Shown: positions 1 to 9,497 of the stretch, in pieces
Layout: every line of letters starts with the position of its first letter
Position numbering within the stretch: position 1 is the stretch's first letter
From: Intoshia linei
Lineage: Eukaryota > Orthonectida > Rhopaluridae
DNA: 38,143 bases
Direction of reading: 5' to 3'
NCBI GenBank assembly: GCA_001642005.1
Contig: LWCA01000230.1
Location: 1 to 38,143, forward strand
Made by a program: the position numbers and the translations under genes
Notes under the pieces: model-generated
Told to the model about the DNA's origin: nothing
Seen by the model: only the letters and a program-made list of their open reading frames with translations
The model's database searches: none

Positions 1-51
1 TTTATAATAAAGTTACAATAAAAACGACATTACTTATGAAACGACCTAATA

Positions 52-3000
52 TTAGATACAGTGGAATGTGAGAAAACTATTCTCATGAAATGGACAATGT
101 CCATTGGACATTTGTGATTAAATTATTAAGATTAAAGAGTTGTAGTTTAGGAACCAGTGTTATACATTTGTATATAATTTTTACTGTAAAGAGATATTTT
201 AGCATACCTTATCCAGCTGAAATATAGCAAAATTATCTTTATCTTTAATTTGATTGCTTTGGAATATATCTAAAATACATTGCAATGTATCACTATATTG
301 GCTTTAATATTAGAAGTACAAATTTTAAAATTAATTAATTAATTTAACATACTAAACATTTTTTTAAGTCTAACGATGCAATGGATAAAATCCACGAAAT
401 ATAGCTTTCCTGTGTTGCCACTATATCGGCAAATTATACATTTCAATGTTTGATTGGAAACTTTGTAATCTGATATAATAAAAACATAAATAAAATTTTG
501 ACCAATTAATTACTCAGACTGTTCAAGGCATTACGTAGTTCATAACTGTTAAAATATCCATTATTATCCAAATCAAATTGCTTGAATGTTTCCTAATATG
601 CGCTGTATATTTATAGTTAAAGAAGTTGAAAATTTATATTAGTTTATATCGAAATTTTGATTTTGATTCATTTATTCGACGAACCGTATACGGCCTTTTG
701 ACCAATCAAACATTATACATTAGCAAAAATGTTACCATTGTTAGCATTTATTAGCTTGTTAGCTGGTATTAGTATCAGCAAAATTAAAAATTATTTCCTT
801 TTTGTAAATACATTATTGCAGAGTTGGCAGATGTTAGCATTTTATCCCAAACCCTAGACCAGGCATTCTCAACCCTTTTTCGCTGTGGACTCCTAAGATG
901 ATATTATAAAAACCCTGTGGACCCCAAAAAAATTAATAATAATTACAATTTTTAATGAATCATTACATTTGGGTGAAATAAATGTTGGTCAAAAGACATG
1001 GAGTACTCTATTTTTGCGAGATGATAAAATATTAATATTAACCTTTAACCCGTCAATGTTCCCAAAATGGAACATGTTTTTCAGGTATTGTTTACAGTAC
1101 ATTATTAATATGTTTACTACATATTTTTATCAGATCAATAAAAAATCTATATTATCTATCTTCCCTGTGAAAAATTAATATTTTATATCCCTTGGTTGAT
1201 GTTTCAAAGAATCATGAATATTGACTGATTTTTTGTCCCATTTTCAATTTGAAATTTAAAGCTTTATTTTATGACTAGAAACTTAATTTTAATAAATTTT
1301 AATAAAATAATTAAATAAAACCGCTGCTCCTATAATAGAACAACGGAGATTTCCCAATAAGTTTTTACACTTGTAAGTAATTTAATTTAATACCAAAGAA
1401 TTTACTTTTACACGATTTGCACGATTTATATTAGTATTTCTGAGCCGTTAGGTTTTAAAAACGACTATATGTTACTGAAAATGTCTATAATATGTAATAA
1501 ATGTATATAATTTTCATGGACCCCCAAAAAAGTGCTGTGGACCCCGTTGAGAATGGCTGCCCTAGACGACCGCTAAATTATCATTTTAAAAATCTCACTT
1601 TTATCCGGTCATTAATTAAATTTAATACAAGACACCATTTGAAGCCCTTTATTAAAAACACCCTTCTTAGAATTTTACAAAAAACTTTGTGAGAAAAATC
1701 TTTTAATCCAACCCCAAAATAAAAAATCCAATTTTACCAACCATTAAATCTTAAGTTAAGATAAAATCTTATTTTCTACTTTTTTTTTTGAAATCTTCTA
1801 TTTTACCAAACCTCACAAAAAACAACTCTTAATCCAACCACAAAATAAAAAACCACCATTTTAGCAACCATTAACGAAAAATCCCTTTTTCCGAGTTCTG
1901 AGTTCTAAAAATTAAAAATTTGGAGACTACAAGCGTCATTGCATTCAGTTTACATTTTACAAATTAGTCATTAATCTATTTAAAACATTTTGCTAGTACC
2001 ATCAAATCGACCACCCTTGTACATTAGTATTAGTTTTGGTCACTATATCATTACGTAAATAATAATAATATACTATAATCAATAATATATTATTATATTT
2101 TAATTAATATACTTATTATATTAATTATGGCTTGTATTTATAGTGTCAGTATTTTAAATAGTTTGTCAGTAAAAATATTAAATTGTCAGTTGATATAATA
2201 AATTTTAAGTATTTTAGGTTTTTTTAGGTTAGTATTTTTTTTACTGAGAAAATATTATTTTATATGAATGTGTTTATTTTTATATCTTTTTTATGGAGTA
2301 ACTTAACATGAACAAAAACTGACAAATATGTAATTGAATACTGACAAAGTACATAATAATATTTATACTAACAATTTTTTTTGAAAATACTGTAAATATA
2401 TATTTTTTATTAAAATACTGACAGTTTCGGTAATTAAATACTGACAAATAAAATAGTTCTCATTAAAATTATTCACCCTCCATTTTTGTAATTCGCACCA
2501 TAAATCCAAAAATTCATTCAATTCCAATTTTCCAGACATATTTTTCTAAAATAAATTCAATTTTATATAACAGCTTCTGCTAATTACGTGACACAAAAAA
2601 AATAAAAAGTAAAATTACTATATAATATAAAAATTTAAAAATAATATATTTGACATTTTTAATAATATTGGTTGCAGCGCTCCCTGAAGAAAGCACTAAC
2701 GGCCACGTTGAAAACCACTGTTATATTATACTGTATATCAATGATTATTTTAATTATTTAGAATTAACTAATGCTTTAGTTGAAAATGTGCCGGGTTTAA
2801 ATGTCATTTTGTGATTAGTTATGATATTAAATATTCACTTAAATACTGATTCAAGTTTATAGTGTTCACAGTCAGTGATAATCACAATTATTTGTTATGT
2901 TTGTATAATTATCATTTTTTATCATAATCTACATTTGTACGTATATCAAATAACCGTTACAAATTGGGTATTATTAAATTATAAAAAAAAATTAAAATAT

Positions 3001-3225
3001 ACATCCCACGAAGCAATCATTGTTCGGCAAGTTTCCATTGTAACCTTTGGAAAATTTTTGGCTAAATTAAAACATGAAAAAATGTTTTAAAAAATATAAA
3101 ATGTTGATTCATTTCATTAATGCAGTGACTATTACCGATCACTGCGGCTCACTGGTACCCATGAGTAGTGTTAACGTGATCCGCATAGATATTTCAGTTT
3201 ATTTTATAAAAAAGTTTTTTTATTA

Positions 3226-3258
<33 letters not shown>

Positions 3259-3579
3259 GATTTTATATTTTTTAATCTTTGCACATTTCCAAATATCGAT
3301 GTGCTTTTTCAATCAAAATTTAAATTGCGCCCAAATATTTATGTACTTCACAAATGTGCCCTGAAGTTAAAAAGGTTAAGAAGCACTGAATTAATCTAAT
3401 GATATTTCAAATTCATCATATTACAAACATACATTACATTTCATGAAAGCTTCATTGATAATATCGACCAATTGTCTAACACCAATTTCTTCATTTTCAT
3501 TAGCAATCGCTTTGAACGTCTTTTTAAGTGATTTCATATAAGAACTATCGTGTACAAATTTGTTCATTACATCTTTTTT
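52..3579 (-). CDS. Calpain penta-EF-hand exons and C terminus
   Basis: Exon 3579-3438 (LKKTFKAIANENEEIGVRQL), exon 2545-2477 (NMSGKLELNEFLDLWCELQ), exon 592-514 (ETFKQFDLDNNGYFNSYELR), exon 460-353 (GKLYFVDFIHCIVRLKKMF), exon 269-208 and terminal exon 81-52 (NSFLTFHCI then stop). The loop D-L-D-N-N-G-Y-F-N-S-Y-E has canonical Ca2+ ligand positions 1, 3, 5 and 12. The other hands look degenerate. Exon 3579-3438 ends one base into a codon while 2545-2477 starts in frame, so a small exon is missing. A candidate reading TFSTKAL lies near 2765-2810 on this strand, but no good acceptor is visible. Confidence 0.85.
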
Positions 3580-6500
3580 CTACAATAGAAATAATAATGA
3601 TACCAATATAAATTTAATGCGGCTCTAAAACAGGTTTAAATTAGCATTGAAAAGCGTGTCTTAATTTTGAGAATTTTTTTAATATTGACGTTAAATGACC
3701 TTTTTTATTTGCTTAATTTCGGTATAAAAAATGGTTTATAAAGGCACCTGTCAAGCATGGTTGGTATATAAAAATATTTATACTACAATGTATTTCAATA
3801 ACTTTGTTTTTGATAAATTATGTGAAGTTTTTCAAATTAGGATTACATATTACAATATTGTAGTATTAATAGTTTTAAAAGATTCTTCATCATATTTTAA
3901 GTTCATTTATGATATACGGTATATGATTTATCATATATGTTTTCTATAGAAAAGAAGAAAAAATATTAAAAAATACAAATAATCAAATTTAATGTTTTTT
4001 AAAATAATACGTGTATTGTTGCTTAATTATTTATATCAATTTATCTCTGCAATTTTCAGATTAGTACTTGCTTCAACCCCTTCACTTTCACAATTAAACT
4101 TGTGAGAAAGTCGTTCAATGTTTAAAATGTTGTCATGTGGAACATTTAATAATAATATACCAGGGGTGGCTTAACAGGTCGATCCCGAAATTTTTTGAGT
4201 CGATCGCTGAAATATAAAATAAAATAAAACGTTAACAGATATGAAAAGTAGTATTGATTCTTTTAAAAACACAATTCCTTTAATAATTAATGATCTCAAT
4301 TAAAAAAATTTAAATATTTTTCCAATATCACCAATTTTTGTAAAGATAACCCTAATGTTAATATTAATTGTGATAAATTTATTACTGAAATAAAAATTGT
4401 TCCACAAGATTTCAACAAAAGATTAAGTAATTTTCAAAAAATAAAAGATATATTAGAATATTAATTATCATTTCAAATCTGACGTAAATACAAGTTATAT
4501 TTTAAAAAAAAATCACTTATTTGATTTTGTTTGCGATAAAATAGAAATTGCAAATTGTATCATTAAAATCTGATCTATTTTTAAGGGCTCATTCTATGGA
4601 TAACGATTTCTGGAAATATGTATCCAAAGAGAAATACAATATAATTAAGATGTGTTCAGAATATGTTCAATCATGTTTCGGTTCGACATACTTATTCGAA
4701 TCAGCGTTTTCTGTAATGAACTCAATAAAATCGAAAAATCGGTCGTCCCTTACTGATAAAAACTTGGAAAATTTAATTAAATTATCCTTGTCAAATTACA
4801 CTCATAATTTTAATAAACTAGTAAATGACACAAAAATACAACCATCTCATTAATGATTAAAAGTAAATATTTCAACTAATTATTAACTAACATAAATATT
4901 TTAGTAATGCAACGAAAAATTTGGATTTTTTTTAACTATGAAGTGTATTTAATTTATATAATAAAATTTTTATATTTTTTAATTTATATTATAATGTCAT
5001 ATTACTTATTAAAAATCAGTATAATCGATTGCTAGTATTTAAAAAAAATATAAAGTCGATCTCTAAAAAATCAAGTTGGCCAGCCCTGTAATATACAATT
5101 ATAGACATTTGACCACTTATATACTACGCTTGTTAATATATAATAATTATATAGTACAATATTTCATTATTTAAAAATTAATATTTCTAAATAAATGACA
5201 TTTTTACCTTTTCTGAGGGGGGTACATATGTTATTTCGTTATTTTCTCTAAAAAAAAATTTTAAAATAAATAATTATATACAGTCAATCCTGTTCAACAT
5301 GAAAATCAAAATTGATAAAATTTCGTACGCTCATGTTCAAATTTAACGGGATTGACTATATTGAAATAAGAATCACGCAAAGATTAAATTAAAAAATCTC
5401 AATTTAAAAATGAAATAATATAAATAACCTATATTGATATTTCATTTCACCAAAAACAGTAAGCATAAAATCTCCAATTTCATCTGGTTTATATGAGGTA
5501 GGAATAATACAATATTCTCCTTCTTCTAATTCAAGACGCATAACTACATCTCTGGAATTTTGGTATTTTGACTTACCAAATGATGGATTATGACTAAAAT
5601 AGTGTCTATCCAGTAGTTTGTTTTTATACTTGTCTTTAATCTATAAGAGTATCATCATTTTAATACACAACCTTTTAAAACTACATATTATTTAAATATT
5701 AGTCATCAAACAAAGATTCGAACGATTAAGGTTTAATTATTAAGGGTTTACAATTTAAAGAAATAACTGACATGATTTAGAAAAATAAGTTATCTCCGTA
5801 TTAAATATTTTTAAAAAAAAATCGCACGGACGGATAAAATCATGCAATAAATTTAAATTATATACAAAATTTTAAATTTTAATTTTAAAAAACAAAGGGA
5901 GCAAACGATGAAATGACTGAACTAGTGGTGGGAGAATCATTCGCACCATAATCGTCCCATAGCGAGACTTGACATTGCCCAGTGCATATGTTAATTTATA
6001 AAAATTTTATTATAATTTATCAAGTCGCAGTGGATTGTTGGAGTGGCGGTTCGACACTACAAATATTTAATATTATTACCACCGGAACCAAATTTTAAAA
6101 TTTTTTTCATGTAATATTGTAATTAAAACCTTATAAATCATAAAACCGATTGACAATCTCCGATCCACATTATTTAATTTAGCCAATTTTTGAGTTAAAC
6201 AAATTATAATTGTTTGATTTTGATTCCTAGTCTGATTTTTAGTTTGATTTTCTTTTTTAATATCAAAATTTTGAACTTTAACAATGTATTGAGGATTTGC
6301 CCAGAAAGTTTCTAGTAAAGAATTAATTCACACAAGAAATAAAAACCATTAAAATTTCGACAACCACCAGCATTAATTCCACTAATCCAGTTTCCACTAA
6401 AAGTGTGTTTTTCCCAATAACTTTCAATACATTTATTTTGTTTAGTTGAATAAGGAGGACACAAAGAACAAATATCAACTTGAGTAAAATTTTCAATAAA

Positions 6501-9486
6501 TTCTGATAAAGGTATCCTTAAAAATATACATAAATTTATGAAAAAAAATAATAATAATATTAATACGTCAATACAAATCAAGTAAAAAACACTATAACAG
6601 TATAAGTATCCAAGTTGGCCAACAAAATACTATGCTTAGATCAATTATTATGCAAAACCCAAATTTTGCATTTTGAGCAATTTAATCATTGTCCAACGTT
6701 ACGAATTATAGAATTACCAAGATTCACCATCATTTTCAAAGTTTAATTTAATGCTTTTTTTATCATTTTCGTGCAACATGTTCCATTCTTTAGAACTTAA
6801 AAAAGAAATTTAAAAATTTTATATAAAAAATGAGGCGTAATTACTTGTCACTCCATGGACCATTCCATTCGTGTTCATTTCCCCATGGATTTCTAATACG
6901 AATCATATTTGTTTGACAAGGTTTATCGTTAACTTTATATTGAATTTGCTTTACGTTGGTTATTGTATAAGCGTGATTTGCAATCAAACCATTTTTTTGT
7001 TTTTGTTCGTTGTGACCTTTCTGTTAAAATATGTTGTAAAAAGTATATTAATTAATATACTACCATCTGATTTATTGTGTAAAGATCCCTAAACCCCATA
7101 ATTAAATTCAATCTTAATGGATAATCTATTAATTCTTGGGGGGAATGTAATCAAAATTAAAAAAATTTCCCAAGATTAAAATTTATATTTCACATCTTTT
7201 AATTATTAAAGATAATTGTATTGTAAATGCAATAATAATTATATTTAAATTATAATGAACAGCAAAAATTACATTGATGGAGCAACCAATTAGACATTTT
7301 CTTTTCCTTGAATTCAACAACAGATTGAATAAACTTTCAATAGAGCAGTCTTTCATTTCATAAATTTCACAAACGCCACCAGTAAAATCTACCATAGCTT
7401 CGCTAATAATACCACCTTTTAATGATTCATACGAACCACGAAATCTAAATTTTTTAATTTTAATTTAATTAGACTGTTAAGAATAATTAATAACATTTAA
7501 AACAATGGTTTCGGATTCAAATAGTTCATGAATCCAATTTCAAAATATTTATTTTTTTAACCCCAAAGGTAACAAGAAATACAGTATTCTCTCGCCAACT
7601 CTAACTCGCAATTCATTTAAAATATAAACTAAAAGTTTTAAAACAATTTTTCAAAATAAGTTAAGTTATTTTGTATCAAATTTTACAATTTGTATTAAAA
7701 TTTACATTTTATTGCAATTTAACCTTTAATTTAAAGGTTTTATCTGCTGTTTCTATAGTTAAAATTATCTATCTTGCCAACTTTTTCTAAATGGCAAGAA
7801 TGGTGAGTAATAGAGAGAATATTGTATATAATTTATGAAAAAAAAAATTTCTTATACGATTTGGTAAAATAGTGTTTTTCAAAAAAATATTGGAAATAAG
7901 TGATTTTCTTTTAATTTAGGTTAATAAAATTGTATTTTTTATTTTGGGTTTTGGTTTAACAAGTTTTTGCTCATAATTTGATAAAATCGGATTTTTCAAA
8001 AAACCATGGTTAAAATTCGATTTTTCCATGAAAATTTAAATGGTATTTTTTATTAAATTTTATTAATGGTGAAATTAATAGTGGGATTTTTGAAATAATA
8101 ATGTAGCGGTCGTCTAAGCTTTAGGATAAATCCACAAATTTGGTATTAATATTAAAAATTCTAAAATTAAACATAAGTTGATAAAATTTTTATATAATTT
8201 ATTTGAATCTCACGGACTCCAAGGTATATAATTTTGGACCCAAGGGGGTCCAGGGACCCCAATCGGGAACCACTAATTTAAAGTATGTAAAAATGAAAAA
8301 CTTTGCATATGCTTTTTCTAAAAGTGAAGACCAAAACTCGTTTTTCGTTTCAGAATGTAAAAAAACTAAATCATCGTCAATTGTCGGTAATCTATCATCA
8401 ACAGTAACTTGTATCCATTTTCCATAAGAATAAAATGAGAATTTAAAACTTCCATTATAATTTGGATCATTAAATGATTGATTAGTATCAACAACAGTTG
8501 AAAATATTTGATTATATTCGCATATTGCAGCAATTACAGCTAATAACCAACAGTCTCCTAAAATAATAAATGTAACATTTAAAAATAGCTAGGACTATTC
8601 AAAATCAAATTTAAATTAAATTGAATTGATTTTATTAAATTGGACTTATTGACTAATTACTTAAAGATTTACTTATATTTCAAAAATTTAACGTAATTAT
8701 GATATTCTAAATTAAAGCGCATCTACAATTTGTAGATACATAAATAAGAAATTGCCTGTTCGTAAAAATTCCGCCAAAATAGTATAATGATATATTTATT
8801 AAAAATCATCTTCATGGTTTTATAATCATTACCTGTGAAAATTAAAAAAATTGGCGCAATTTTACATGATTCAAATTTAAATAAAAATAAATTACAGAAT
8901 GGAATATATTTTTGATAATTGAGGTAATGTTATGAATATTATGATAAATAATGATAAAATTTGAATATAAAATTGATTAATGTAAATTTTGACATTAACC
9001 ATTTTATTTTTAAATCGATTTTAATTAACTGAAAAGATAAAATCTTTCAATCATTTTTTAGATAAAAAATAAACAATAAATATATTGAATTTGTCAATTT
9101 TTCGAGACAAATTTATTCATATAGAATCTATATGATTGAACCAATACTTGATAGAAATAACCAGTTTATGCGTTAAAATTTACATTTAAACAACTACAAT
9201 TAACATTATCATTGATAACCCATATATTAATAAAAATTTTAAAATAACCAAGTAATCCCTGTTTAACATCAAATCGTGATATACCACCAACGACAAATTT
9301 TGGATTATCGCAAATTTCCTATTAATAAAAATTAAAATAATAAAATTTTTAGATTTAGATTTGACTTGAATAATAAAGCATTACATGAGGTCTTTTCCAG
9401 ACAATTTTGTTGGGTAGATTTTGATTGGGAAAAATAGAACTATTATTAGCCGGAAATGTTGAATCTTCAAACAAATTTTTTTTCAT
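52..9486 (-). CDS. Classical calpain (Ca2+-dependent cysteine protease), multi-exon
   Basis: Assembled from phase-consistent exons, in transcript order: 9486-9385, 9318-9249, 8557-8302, 7444-7273, 7020-6845, 6795-6718, 6516-6347, 6311-6130, 5640-5429, 5247-5208, 3579-3438, (one unresolved), 2545-2477, 592-514, 460-353, 269-208, 81-52. About 650 residues are recovered, against about 700 for family members. Order seen: LFED/FPA N-terminal motif, papain-like protease core, calpain beta-sandwich (AGGCRNF, TFWANPQY, IGFMIY), then penta-EF-hand. The Cys (GDCWLLA), His (NHAYT) and Asn (NPWG) of the triad are all present, so an active intracellular protease is expected. The start ATG at 9486-9484 is tentative, because an acceptor-like AG lies 11 nt upstream and a further 5' exon is possible. 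The stop is TAA at 52-54. Confidence 0.9.
860..1559. mobile_element. hAT MITE, 700 bp, perfect 8-bp TSD
   Basis: The left end starts CAGGCATTCTCAACC. The right end, read on the other strand, starts CAGCCATTCTCAACG. Both are followed by GTCCACAGC-like sequence. The duplication CCCTAGAC flanks it exactly at 852-859 and 1560-1567. No transposase is visible, so it is a non-autonomous element inside a calpain intron. Confidence 0.9.
1568..1905. repeat. Fragment of the internal-repeat MITE family (family A)
   Basis: Starts GACCGCTAAATTAT and continues with units of the type CCAACCCCAAAATAAAAAAT and TTTACCAACCATTAA. The same sequence occurs in the element at 17791-18520 and, inverted, at 7825-8270 and 24640-25010. 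No terminal repeat is visible next to this copy. Confidence 0.6.
1919..2025. repeat. Dispersed repeat, copy 1 (partner at 28932-29010)
   Basis: Shares AGCGTCATTG, GTTTACATTTTA and TAGTACCA..AAAT.GACCACCCTT with 28932-29010 in the same order and orientation. No terminal repeats or coding sequence were seen. Confidence 0.55.
2128..2455. repeat. TGTCAGTATTTTAAATA motif cluster, copy 1
   Basis: GGCTTGTATTTATAGTGTCAG is followed by repeated TGTCAGT..TTAAA units on the left and the inverse ACTGACAAATA..TAATT units on the right, giving a loose palindrome. A second copy lies at 34571-34830. It could be a foldback or MITE family; no clear TSD was found. Confidence 0.6.
3123..3388. mobile_element. Small hAT-like MITE, 266 bp, with ATT microsatellite
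   Basis: Left end CAGTGACTATTACCG. Right end on the other strand CAGTGCTTCTTAACC. The flanks CATTAATG (3115-3122) and AATTAATC (3389-3396) match at 6 of 8 positions. An (ATT)n run lies at about 3223-3256. It is related to 30839-31261, sharing CATGAGTAG.GTT and GTACCGC/GATCCGC-like internal sequence. It sits 50 bp from calpain exon 3579-3438. Confidence 0.75.
4161..5088 (+). mobile_element. hAT element, 928 bp, with transposase remnant and perfect TSD
   Basis: Ends CAGGGGTGGCTTAACAGG and, inverted, CAGGGCTGGCCAACTTG, each with a GTCGATC/GATCGAC motif close inside. The TSD TAATATAC is perfect at 4153-4160 and 5089-5096. The inside keeps a 3' transposase fragment, so this is an internally decayed or deleted copy rather than a MITE. 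It lies in the calpain intron 3580-5207, antisense to the gene. Confidence 0.92.
4548..4853 (+). pseudogene. hAT transposase C-terminal (dimerisation) fragment
   Basis: An open stretch of about 100 codons contains CFGSTYLFESAFSVMNSIKS and RSSLTDKNLENLIKLSLSN. This is the hAT-family C-terminal dimerisation region of the ZBED/SCAND3/GTF2IRD2-like type (FGSTYLCE..FS.M...K...RS.LTD..L). Upstream frames within the element are full of stops, so the zinc finger and catalytic core are missing. The fragment should not make an active transposase. Confidence 0.85.
5208..6516 (-). CDS. Calpain beta-sandwich (C2-like) exons
   Basis: Exons 6516-6347, 6311-6130, 5640-5429 and 5247-5208. They read WIPLSEFIENFTQVDIC, then GNWISGINAGGCRNFNETF (across a junction), ANPQYIVKVQNF, LSIGFMIYK, then RDVVMRLELEEGEYCIIPTS and GDFMLTVFGE. 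These match the usual calpain domain that follows the protease core. The intron 5248-5428 contains a 78-bp Tigger-type MITE. Confidence 0.9.
5281..5358. mobile_element. 78-bp Tigger-type MITE
   Basis: Starts CAGTCAATCCTGTTCAACAT and ends with the inverse AATTTAACGGGATTGACTA, with TA on both sides (5279-5280 and 5359-5360). It lies inside calpain intron 5248-5428. Confidence 0.75.
6718..9486 (-). CDS. Calpain protease-core exons (catalytic triad)
   Basis: Six exons encode the two protease subdomains. Exon 9318-9249 reads EICDNPKFVVGGISRFDV and runs into exon 8557-8302, which opens with the GDCWLLAVIAAI catalytic-cysteine motif and ends LLEKAYAK. Exon 7444-7273 continues with FRGSYESLKGG and DFTGGVCEIYEM, ending LIGCSIN. 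Exon 7020-6845 carries the catalytic His (GLIANHAYTITNV) and Asn (IRIRNPWGNEHEWNGPWSD). Exon 6795-6718 gives SKEWNMLHENDKKSI and joins through a split W codon. Every junction keeps frame with GT..AG boundaries. The 0.86-kb intron 7445-8301 holds a hAT MITE that itself contains a Tigger-type MITE. Confidence 0.92.
7503..8275. mobile_element. hAT MITE (family A) in calpain intron, 7/8 TSD
   Basis: Left end CAATGGTTTCGGATTCAAAT. Right end on the other strand AGTGGTTCCCGATTGGGGTC. Flanks ATTTAAAA (7495-7502) and ATTTAAAG (8276-8283) match at 7 of 8. It is interrupted by a Tigger-type MITE at 7582-7824. The right end is about 26 bp from the splice donor of calpain exon 8557-8302. Confidence 0.85.
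7582..7824. mobile_element. Tigger-type MITE nested in a hAT MITE, 243 bp
   Basis: Ends CAGTATTCTCTCGCCAACT and the inverse CAATATTCTCTCTATTACTC, flanked by TA (7580-7581, 7825-7826). The interior is closely similar to 30134-30351. Its position inside 7503-8275 dates it after the hAT insertion. Confidence 0.85.
8558..9248. other. Calpain intron, 691 bp, no recognisable element
   Basis: Bounded by the donor after exon 9318-9249 and the acceptor before exon 8557-8302. Nothing recognisable was found in it. Confidence 0.7.
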
Positions 9487-9497
9487 TGTATATGCGT

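Larger units (their letters stand above)
593..2476. other. Calpain intron filled with repeats
   Basis: Between calpain exons 2545-2477 and 592-514. It holds the 700-bp hAT MITE 860-1559, a fragment of the internal-repeat family at 1568-1905, a copy of the GACCACCCTT repeat at 1919-2025, and the TGTCAGTATTT-motif repeat at 2128-2455. Open frames here lie inside these elements and look non-coding. Confidence 0.7.

Noticed and set aside
969-1178. 69-codon plus-strand open frame
   Set aside because: Lies wholly inside the hAT MITE 860-1559 and has no recognisable domain.
1501-1692. 63-codon plus-strand open frame
   Set aside because: Crosses the right end and TSD of the MITE into a repeat fragment; not a gene.
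2875-3364. Two overlapping plus-strand open frames
   Set aside because: Poly-Ile/Tyr translations of AT-rich intron and of the (ATT)n run in the 3123-3388 MITE.
3731-3949. 72-codon plus-strand open frame
   Set aside because: Antisense within the calpain intron 3580-5207, with no homology and AT-driven composition.
6871-7092. 73-codon plus-strand open frame
   Set aside because: Antisense to the calpain exon carrying the catalytic His and Asn; a shadow.
8203-8427. 74-codon plus-strand open frame
   Set aside because: Spans the end of a hAT MITE and is antisense to calpain exon 8557-8302.
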